Positions 18,663 through 25,498 of a DNA stretch of 25,498 bases are shown here, piece after piece. Both the position numbers and the translations under genes were made by a program. The DNA comes from Chloromonas sp. AAM2 (Eukaryota > Chlorophyta > Chlorophyceae > Chlamydomonadales > Chlamydomonadaceae). The notes under the pieces were generated by a model that did not search any database, was not told where the DNA came from, and saw nothing but the letters and a program-made list of their open reading frames with translations. The stretch is taken from the NCBI GenBank assembly GCA_004335635.1, contig QAXH01005503.1, forward strand, positions 1-25,498, written 5' to 3'. Every line of letters starts with the position of its first letter. The first letter of the stretch is position 1.

Positions 18663-20518
18663 TGCCATACACACACACACGTTACACTCGTGTGCAGGTG
18701 TCCTAGCAGCCGAGGGCACAGGCCGTGCCCGCAGTTCCTTCACCTCCGGCTCCGGCCTCCTCCCCTCCACGAACCCGTCCACCCCTACCGGCCTCGCCCT
18801 TGCCATACACCAAGCCAACACCGCCAACAACAACCCCGGTACCACTGTGGACGTGCCACCACCACTGCCACCGCGACCGACTAGCCACGAGCGGCTTGGG
18901 ACGGGGACGGCGTCTCGGACGGGTTCCGTGACTGGAGGGGCAGAGGCGGGTGTGGCGGGGCCGCCGCCGCACAGCGGAAACAGCCTCCACGTGGCCACAC
19001 CTACCGGCATCTCTGGTGCGCAGCGTTTCTCCCCGGCAAATGATTGTCAAGTTGGTTTGCGGTTTATTGTCAGTTTCTGGCTGTTTCTCGTAACATGCTG
19101 TCTTTGCCCACTCTTGTGATACCAAGTACAATACCCGTAGCTTCTGTGTTTGGCCTGGTTCTGCAGGCCAAGTCCCGGGCGGGCCGGTGGGCACGCCTCC
19201 CCGCAGCCCCATCAGCGTTCCCGTCCCGCCCCAGAGCCCGCCCATCCCCCCCTCCGCCCAACCAACCTCCGAGCCGCCCAACCCATTCGCATCCTTGCTC
19301 GCGGCTCATCACGTGGTTGGCGGAGAGAGGGGCATGTCGGCACCGGGGGCAGTGTTGTCGCCTCGAAACAAGGGCGTCTGTGCTACGCCGGCGTTTGACT
19401 TGGGAGCTCTGCCCTCGCTGCCTTTCCACTCCCTGATGAACCCGCCGAACAGGGTAAGTGGCAACCGGCTTTTCCGTCGGTTTCTGCACTGTCGGTTACT
19501 GCACTGTCGGTTACTGCACTGTCGGTTACTGCACTGTCGGTTACTGTCGGTTACTTCGGACACTGTCGGATTCGCACGCGTCTTGAAGTGAACTTGTATG
19601 CCTAACACAAGGTTGTAAGCTGCATTACTGGCTCACATGAGATGGCAAAACCCTGCAAAACCCGAACCCTAGGGTTTGACCGCCTAAAATTATAGAACCT
19701 GGCTTGGCTTGCAACCTGACAGAACACTTTCTGCATCGTTCTGGAAGCCTTTCTCAGATTTGTTTTTCAAACATAACTGGCCTGTCCTTGGGGAAAAGAC
19801 GATCCGCAACACAGAAGCATGCATGCATGTTCGTTCGCAGGTTGGTGGTGGCGGTCAAGCAGGCATGAGCAGCGGTGGAGGTGCCGGCTCTACCCAACAC
19901 AACCATCCACAACCAAATCCCCGCGACGGCTCGACCGCACAAGCAGCCGCGGCCCTCAAAAACCTTCCCAGCATGGGCGTGGGTTCGTTCCTAGGCAGCG
20001 CCGATCTAGACGCTGTTCTTGGTGGTCTCGGTGCGCCAAGCCTGGGCGACATGGAAACGTCCCTCACAGGCCTCGGGCTGGGAAATTCCCTCAACCTCCT
20101 CCCCCACAACTTGGCGGAATATCTGACCCAGGGGGGCAACAGCCAGCAGTGGATCCCGCAAAATCTGTTCAACCAGCCGAATCAAGGGGCGGGCTGGACA
20201 AGCGCAGGGGGTGCAGATGCGTTTGGTGGAATGGCGCAGCAGCAGGGGCTGACTAGTATCAGCAATGGTGGGCTGCAAGGGGGCGGCTTGCAGCTTGATG
20301 GAAGTAGTGGTGCTGGTGGTTTGCACTTTGGAAGTAGTGGTGGAGGGGCATTACAGCCAGTAAATGGTATGGATGGGTTGGGCACGGTCACGAGTGGTCT
20401 GGATAACATGCAGTCGATTGAGCAGGCGCTGCCTGCCTTGGACACGGACGCCACACAGCGGCTGCTTGCGGCTGCCCAGCACACCTCACACATGGCGCGC
20501 ACAGCAGCCCAGTCATAG
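12516..20518 (+). CDS. CBP60: CBP60-like (calmodulin-binding protein 60 family) protein
   Basis: Model of 13 exons, all phases consistent, 1189 residues: 12516-12575, 12657-12871, 13954-14149, 14683-14805, 15272-15343, 15676-16029, 16293-16538, 16723-17464, 17684-17803, 18214-18372, 18698-19015, 19167-19453, 19841-20518. Residues about 82-480 follow the plant CBP60/SARD1 family in order: YQLVFRHDC, IRVELIERDTG, VCVLDGHAYD (family VVLDGDF), TPLLVSG, SITDSSEAILLGRKPPFRLL, EGFVVATR, ISKLEHMGKETVKKL (family WRLEKIGKDG), SKEKWDEAREHA (family SNKMWEVTVEHA), CELGLLFNCRLGSVDL (family VGVVFNC) and LTPAQRDLSRQLLA. CBP60 proteins are plant transcription regulators, many binding calmodulin. Oddities: a cysteine cluster inserted near residues 91-130, duplicated exon copies, and a Q/G/P-rich tail (residues 435-1189) suited to a disordered activation or condensate region. 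The calmodulin site cannot be located by eye. Homology is inferred from remembered family motifs, not a search. Confidence 0.8.
13041..13475. repeat. Diverged duplicate pair within intron 2
   Basis: The sequence around TCTGCAGTCCATGC and TTATCATTCCAAACACAGAT at 13041-13100 recurs around 13420-13475 as TCTGCAGTGCATGC and CTATCATTCCAAGGATCAG. The copies lie about 380 bases apart. Confidence 0.6.
13561..13740. repeat. 20-bp minisatellite, 9 units
   Basis: Nine head-to-tail units of CATGTTGGCACGCTCTGGGT with very few substitutions (CGTG for CATG, CCCTG for CTCTG, one CTGCG, and the last unit a base short). There are no unique spacers. It lies in intron 2 of the CBP60-like gene. Because 20 is not a multiple of 3, every frame cycles through the same 20-residue repeat and all three forward frames stay open. 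Confidence 0.97.
13846..13863. repeat. (CAG)n microsatellite
   Basis: About five CAG units near the 3' end of intron 2. No coding role is proposed. Confidence 0.75.
14546..14568. repeat. (GTGATG)n short repeat
   Basis: Three to four GTGATG units just before the acceptor of duplicate exon copy 4a. Confidence 0.75.
14577..14648 (+). other. Duplicate exon copy 4a (5' half of exon 4)
   Basis: A 72-base, phase-0 block flanked by a TTCCAG acceptor and a GTAAGC donor. It encodes LCVLDGIAYGTTSLL and a Cys/Thr-rich end, and matches the first part of exon 4 (VCVLDGHAYDTKF) base by base over about 40 positions. It can be spliced in frame on both sides. Confidence 0.65.
14893..14964 (+). other. Duplicate exon copy 4c (3' half of exon 4)
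   Basis: A 72-base, phase-0 block after a GAGTAG acceptor and before a GTGGGA donor. It encodes WVMEGRCKPEEEFEACC and LLLKKTQ, a close copy of the second half of exon 4 (VVEGGCEPEEELEACC, LLLNKKK). It stays in frame if included. Confidence 0.65.
17296..17320 (+). repeat. CAG tract encoding poly-Gln
   Basis: About seven consecutive CAG codons (poly-Gln) inside the coding exon 16723-17464 of the CBP60-like gene, within a wider Gln/Pro/Gly-rich region. Confidence 0.85.
17804..18213 (+). other. Probable GC-AG intron
   Basis: The frame from exon 17684 meets no suitable GT donor, but ACAG/GCAAGAG at 17804 is a textbook GC-type 5' splice site. The acceptor TTTGTGCAG at 18213 restores phase 1 exactly, giving HSATG then TSLTSSPTH. 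Confidence 0.6.
18593..18680. repeat. Interrupted (CA)n microsatellite next to a 3' splice site
   Basis: Three (CA)n runs separated by CTTGCCAT spacers, ending about 17 bases upstream of the acceptor at 18697 for exon 18698-19015 of the CBP60-like gene. Confidence 0.9.
19476..19565. repeat. 15-bp tandem repeat, about 4-5 units
   Basis: Units of GGTTACTGCACTGTC, the last ones shortened, in the final intron (19454-19840) of the CBP60-like gene. Confidence 0.9.
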
Positions 20519-21400
20519 GGATGTCTGACCAGCCATGGCAAAGGGGTTAATGGTTAAGGCGTGGGATCGCCGCAGCCATCTGACCAGGGCGTGGCAACTG
20601 CCCATGCCTCAACACAACAGACATAGGGGCGACGTGTGCTACTATGGCATGACTGGCGTGTTCACAGGCCATCTATCAGCCACGGCACAGGGGATTGAGT
20701 GCTAAGGCTAAGGCCAGGCAGGAGTGGCTTGGTGGCGTTGATAAGTATTCACAGGCCAAACCTCACTGTCCCCGTTGCCATGACACAACAACTGGCCAGC
20801 CATGCCTCAACACAATGGATTTGATAGCTTGTACATTCACGCTAGATTCTTGATCCAGTCCAAACATCTGTTAAATCCGTTCCAGTGCAGGAGGTAGGCA
20901 TAGTAATAGCTGCTGAACCTTAGCTCCTGGATGTAAGCTCCTTGGAGGATACCTAGGCCAGTGCCGTGAAGAAACTGGGCTACTCCCATTAGAGGTCAAA
21001 AGATACGGAAGTGCCTGCCTCCTGTTCCAAGGACATGAACTCGTGTTCACAGGCCATCATTGAGCCACGGCACAAGAAGTGGAGTTTAGGGTCAAGGCCA
21101 GTCATAGGGGCGAGGTGTAGCTACTGTGGCGTATATGGAAGTCCACACAGCTGTGTGGCATATATTAGTTTTCACAGGCAAGGCAGGAATAACTGTTGCT
21201 GGTGTCCCATGTGGCATGAGTCCATGTGGCATGGGACAGGCCAGGGCACACTGTCTCTGAAGTGCATCTGACCAGCCGTCGTACAGGGGCAAAGGGCTAA
21301 CGTCAAGTTCACCCAAAGGCCAAGGTCAGGACTGGCAACTGCCCAAGCCACAACACAGTAGGCCTTGTGGTACACTGTGCGCATCTGCCATGCCATGCCG
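20519..21400. repeat. Block of diverged dispersed repeats
   Basis: Recurring phrases are GTGTTCACAGGCCATC followed by GAGCCACGGCACA (about 20658 and 21042), CATAGGGGCGA followed by GTGTGCTACT or a variant (about 20620 and 21105), CATCTGACCAG (about 20577 and 21267), and GGCAACTGCCCA followed by CACAACA (about 20596 and 21335). The order and spacing of the phrases vary, suggesting an old, rearranged tandem array. No coding frame spans it. Confidence 0.6.
20932..20936 (+). terminator. Candidate TGTAA poly(A) signal, CBP60-like gene
   Basis: This is the first TGTAA I find downstream of the stop at 20518, about 410 bases away, a plausible 3' UTR length for this group. Confidence 0.45.
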
Positions 21401-22214
21401 TGCGATGTGTGACAACCTGCCATATGTGTGCTTTGCCGTGCCTCTGGCGTTCTGAATCTAGGTTCGTGATTTTGTTCCTGGCTTCAGAAAGAGTTGTTTC
21501 ATGAGGCGAAGAACACATGACCCTCCCCACCCAACATTCCTTCTTTCTTTTACTAGCCCATTCTATAGATCCAACTGAGTGTGGTCGCACGTGAACGAGC
21601 CTCCTTTCTTCTCATGATTGAGCGGTATCGCTGACATCACAGCCTGCTTGAACAGACTGTCACGTGGCAATGTGCACCGCAGCTCAAGCCACGCATGAGT
21701 GATCCCTCGCGTGTTACGGCAAGCAGGCCCATCAACGTTTCTCGACAGTGACTGGGCGTCTGCTCCGCTAATCAGAAGGAAAGGTAAGGGAGGATATAGA
21801 GGCCACAGGGAGCGTACAACTCTTCGTGCGGTCCGACAGCATGTTTGAAATTTCACCGCGTGAGAATGGAGATCTCATCTCCTCGGGTTGAGCTCGTTTG
21901 AGCATCAGGTATGGGCCCCAAGCAGTTAGGGCTAGAGCGAACCGCAGCTACAGTTTGAAACACCTGCGAGTTTGAGCATGTCGAGACCAGCAATCACGGT
22001 TGAATCGCGACTGGTGCTGCGCAACGACTGCCATCAAATCTCCATCCAATCTCATGCTCGCCAAGACTGCCAACGAGTTTGGAGGCTGCTGCGATTGCAA
22101 CCAGTGTCAGGCACTGTGACACGGACGACGCTGCGCTCTGACACGCTGCGCTCGCTCACAACAGATACCATCAACATGAAAGTGCTGCAACGCAGTAGAT
22201 AGTAATGAATACAG

Positions 22215-22331
22215 GGCAACAAGGGTGCCGGGACTGGAAAGAAAACGGCATTCCAGCACGAGGTCAGCCGCAGTAAGCGCTTGGAGGCAGCCAAGGCTGA
22301 GAAAGGCAACGGTGAGGGGGATCTAAGTTGA
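22215..22331 (+). CDS. Orphan coding-like terminal exon
   Basis: After a TACAG acceptor, an open frame of 38 codons ends in TGA. The product (GNKGAGTGKKTAFQHEV, SRSKRLEAAKAEKGNG) is basic, probably helical and of convincing protein-like composition. No convincing upstream exon was found in 20519-22214, and no TGTAA was seen soon after it. It may be the end of a small gene or a gene relic. The family is not recognised. Confidence 0.3.
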   Translation, partial: GNKGAGTGKKTAFQHEVSRSKRLEAAKAEKGNGEGDLS

Positions 22332-23073
22332 GGCGATCTGATGTTTTTTGGTTTGCAATGTTGTTATGCTGAGCACATCTGCCATGCTCTGCAACTCATG
22401 AAGATAGCCATCAGACATTTTAATACTTGCAATTCTTTTCTTATGCAGGGTAGTGAAATGGGCCAACCCATATGTGTGATAATATGTGATACTTTACGTC
22501 GACCAGTCTGTTATCTAAGCACCGCCTCTACAACGAACTCTAGTTAGTTTTTATTATGACTGACGACTTGATGTGAGGCCTTGAAATCAAACTTCAGTAC
22601 GTCTGAGTACGGATTGAAGTGAATCCCATTCAAACTCTGATTTGAACCAGTAGCAGCTGCGTCCTGCCATGTCGACGTCGCCCACACATCAACTGTGATG
22701 CGTTAGTTGTGCGCCTGTCCCAGCTTGTCTGGTCTTCGCTGGTTGCGGTGCCAGGTTCTGCGTGCATGTGCTTTTTAACTATGCTTCCTTTGCTCACCTT
22801 GTTGGCAACACTGAACCCGGAATTGGCAGTCAGGAACCAAGCGACAAGCCAAGCAGGCCGATTTGTTTTATACAAATCCGAGTGCACACTCACTCTAAGA
22901 AGCCGCCTCAATCCTGGAAAACGGCTGTCACCTTTCCGCGAAGGGTTGCGAGGAGCCACGCAGAAGCTTGCGACGTCGAGGTTTATGCGTGGATCAATTC
23001 CAGAAGCTGGCGTTTGAAGGTGCAGGAGGTCTACCAGCTCTGTAGATGCATTGATCTTTTTGGATTTTGGATC

Positions 23074-25314
23074 ATGCGGACTGCACATCATCGTGGGCCA
23101 GCTCCCCTCTTGCCAACGCATGGATTTCAGGACAGATATCGAGCGCCCAAGAAGCGGGGCAATGCCATCATGCGGTGAGCCAGGTGGTTACGACAAATTA
23201 AAAAAGTTACTTGCAACATGCAAACCACGCTTGCTCGCTCTTCTGCGCATGCAGTGTTATGGTCATCACAGTAATCATAGCAGCCTGCGCTTATGGAGGA
23301 TTTGCATGGGTGGTCTTGGGACGCAAGGGGCAGGCTGCAGAAGGCCAAGAGCAAGCGCCTAAGGCCAAGCAGAGGGTGGAATACCAAATTGGTAACACGC
23401 ACATGCAACGAAGGCGACAGCAGCAGCAGCAACAGCAGCAGCAAAAACAGCATGCGCCAGTGCACGTAAGGAGCACTTTAAAACGGACTGATGCAAAGCG
23501 ACATGGCAGCGCCTTGCACGAAGCCAGCGGCGATCTACACCATCCGAGCAACAACAGCCACCAGATCCAGGACAACCAGCACATGCACGAAATGGCAACC
23601 TCAGGCCAAGGCCATGCAGATGCCATCTCCAACCAGTATGCAGCAGACTTGCAGCATCAGGCAGACATCAAACAGCAGGAGGAGTTAACCAACACCCATG
23701 CACCAGAGACGTCACCACCTCCTGCCCACGTCACTGATCTACAAGCAGAGCAAGCAGCACCAGTTCAAACTCAAGACCCCCATGCAACACAGCTCCATCA
23801 ACAGGACACGCATGCAGCCGATAACCACTTAGAAGTTGAGCAGATACTGCCTTCACATGGCGGCGTACAGCAGGCAGCAAATGCGCAGGCACCACAGCAA
23901 CAGCATGGGACACACGGCAGTGACACCAACGTCCATGCACCCATTCAGCAACCAGACAATCATCACCAACAACAGCAGCAGGCAACACACACACAAGAGA
24001 CGCATGCTACCACAGAAGCCATTCACGCTCCTGCCACGACCACTACAAACACTCCCATGCCACTCAGTCAGGGGACACATGCACCGGTGGCCCATGCAAC
24101 CACCATGCCTACACAGCAGCAGCAGGGATCGGGGGACGCGCATGCACCGGACACAGCAAAGCTTCGGGAAGCGCATGGGCTGTATGGTCTGGTAAGCTGC
24201 AATCTGGAATTCTTCATGGCCGAAGCGTTAGAACTTTGTGTTTTCTTTGGCATGCCTGCCGCATAAGAATCTGCACTGCATGTGTCAGCTGTGGAGCTGT
24301 GTGGCTTGCCTTTGAGGTGAAGCGAATGCCTCTTGTCTTCGAAAGTGCAGTCTGGCATTGTTTTTCCATGGAATGTGCCCCGCCATCAGTGCGGCAACTG
24401 CAGCCTAAACAAGCGAGGCCTGGGCGCGATGCACAGTGATCAGACCATCTTTGCACCCCCATATCTGCAAACCACCGTCTTCCTATTCCAGTGTCATGCT
24501 TTTGCCCGCAGTCTGCGCGTGACATTGACGGTGTGGAACATCCCCTATCCCAGTACGCAGGCAATGTCACAATCGTGGTCAATGTTGCTTCGGCATGCGG
24601 ATACACGGATGAAAATTACAAGGGTGGGTGCAGACGAAACCGGGACAGGACAGGAGGGGGAAGAGCATGCCGTGAAGCGTACAAGTTTTAAAACTCGCAA
24701 GAATGCCATGGGTCAGTGAAACTAGGATGACTCAGGTCCTGCTCGGTGGCACTCACGAGCACGTCGAGAGACACAGGCTCCGAGAATGGCATGGTTACTC
24801 ACTGGTGCTGGGGCGGAGACAACAGACAGACGAAGTCTCCAGTGATCTGGGCAAGAGGAGGGAGGGAGGACAAGGAGCGATCTGTCCTGCTTTCGCCTTC
24901 ATGCACAAGGATGGGCGCAAGGGGCCAGGGCGCCATGTAGCAGCACACTCAGGCACTTTAGTTTGCAAACTTAACTCAGGCAAGTGCGTTTGCTGCTGCA
25001 GCTGCCTATTGCACCTAAGGCTTTCACATGAAAGGGAGGGGTGGGGCGCCTAGGCATTCCAGCCCGCTGGTTAGACGTCAGGACGTCCCCCACTGACTAT
25101 GCTCCTCGGTTGCTGTCCTGCTTGATACTCCTTCCCAGGTCAACCCCTGGATGTTGTCCTGCTTGGTGTTCGTCCACATCTTCTGCTAATGCAGGTGGCT
25201 CAGAGCCAACAACTACTGTCCTGTTCTGTTCTGTTCTTGTCCCCAGGTCTCAAGGCACTGTACGACAAGTACCACCCACATGGCTTGGAGATTCTAGCTT
25301 TTCCATGCAACCAG
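23074..25314 (+). CDS. GPX: Membrane-anchored glutathione peroxidase, 5' part
   Basis: Exons 23074-23174, 23255-24191, 24512-24623 and 25247-25314 join with correct phases to give 406 residues; the gene continues past the window. Residues 1-34 are basic. Residues 35-56 (VMVITVIIAACAYGG then FAWVVLG) form one membrane helix. Residues about 57-340 are Gln/His/Ala/Thr-rich. From residue about 342 the thioredoxin-fold peroxidase starts: LYGLSARDIDG, VVNVASACGYT, ENYKGLKALYDKYHPHG and ILAFPCNQ. Cys375 (codon TGC) is the peroxidatic residue, so this is a Cys, not selenocysteine, enzyme; plant-type relatives use thioredoxin to reduce hydroperoxides. The basic N terminus suggests the enzyme faces the non-cytosolic side. 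The splice between linker and peroxidase is phase 0 and completes the first strand of the fold, so I take the fusion as real. The start Met is uncertain because the frame is open further upstream. Confidence 0.88.
23420..23452 (+). repeat. CAG/CAA tract encoding poly-Gln
   Basis: About nine Gln codons in a row near the start of the peroxidase linker; further Gln runs occur around 23970 and 24112. Confidence 0.85.
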
Positions 25315-25481
25315 GTAAGGGGGCATCCACGGGCCATGCAATCCCAGCCTCCTCAACCGACATGGCAAGGTTCATTCACGTGCCTGCTGGTTACAAAACG
25401 TATGGAACTACCTCACTGGTTTATGACGCTCCAGAGTGATCCGGGCAGTGATTGGCCTGTAGCGGGACAATTGGGTTATTG

Positions 25482-25493
25482 CCCCCCCCCCCA
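25482..25493. repeat. C homopolymer
   Basis: About ten or more C residues near the window end, comparable to the C run beside the sequence gap at 10567. Confidence 0.8.
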
Positions 25494-25498
25494 GTTCT

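Larger units (their letters stand above)
20519..23073. other. Spacer between CBP60-like and peroxidase genes
   Basis: It holds the 3' UTR of the CBP60-like gene with a TGTAA at 20932, a block of diverged repeats at 20519-21400, and an orphan coding-like exon at 22215-22331. Other open frames (for example 21563-21856 minus and 22630-23121 minus) have no recognisable features. The frame of the peroxidase first exon stays open upstream to about 22762, so the start of that gene may be earlier. Confidence 0.5.

Noticed and set aside
18537..19010. Minus-strand frame with Cys/Val repeats
   Set aside because: It is a read-through of the (CA)n microsatellite as TGTG codons and a shadow of exon 18698-19015.
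22630..23121. 163-codon minus-strand frame
   Set aside because: It overlaps the proposed 5' end of the peroxidase gene and shows no domain or splice partner.
24596..24598. Selenocysteine at the peroxidase active site
   Set aside because: Some algal glutathione peroxidases use TGA here, but this codon is TGC, so it is a normal cysteine enzyme.

Overview
The window looks like nuclear DNA of a green alga, most likely a chlamydomonadalean (volvocine-type) species. Reasons: short exons separated by GT-AG introns, a flagellar radial-spoke gene, TGTAA motifs at the right place to be algal poly(A) signals, a plant-type glutathione peroxidase, a starch-binding protein, and dense (CA)n, minisatellite and CATGCA-word repeats in introns and spacers. 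No bacterial, phage, tRNA or rRNA feature was seen. All gene models are joined by hand from reading frame, splice sites and intron phase; none was checked against transcripts or databases.

Layout, left to right. 1-1612: repeat-bearing spacer with a weak minus-strand coding-like fragment (917-1225). 1613-3673 (+): small protein with an N-terminal CBM20 starch-binding domain, a basic Ala/Ser/Pro linker and a helical tail; two different 3' ends are possible. 3674-5857: spacer. 5858-9052 (+): complete seven-exon radial spoke head protein of the RSP4/RSP6 family. 9053-12515: spacer with a 66-base assembly gap (10501-10566) and what may be the last two exons of an unidentified minus-strand gene (10171-10437). 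12516-20518 (+): large gene of at least 13 exons whose N-terminal third is collinear with the plant CBP60/SARD1 calmodulin-binding family, followed by about 750 residues of Gln/Gly/Pro-rich sequence. 20519-23073: repeat-rich spacer with one orphan coding-like exon (22215-22331). 23074 to the window end (+): 5' part of a glutathione peroxidase gene whose peroxidase domain is preceded by a membrane anchor and a linker of roughly 290 residues rich in Gln and His-Ala.

The four recognised genes share orientation but no obvious pathway: starch binding, axoneme motility, a CBP60-like putative regulator and peroxide detoxification. They read as ordinary neighbours in a eukaryotic genome.

The most interesting items are: (1) the algal CBP60-like gene, with an inserted cysteine cluster and a tandemly duplicated exon that could give mutually exclusive isoforms; (2) the membrane-anchored glutathione peroxidase with a His-Ala linker apparently built from the CATGCA word that also litters the non-coding DNA; (3) a radial-spoke protein mixing RSP4-like and RSP6-like signatures; (4) a dispersed (TG)n-linked short repeat found at least three times.
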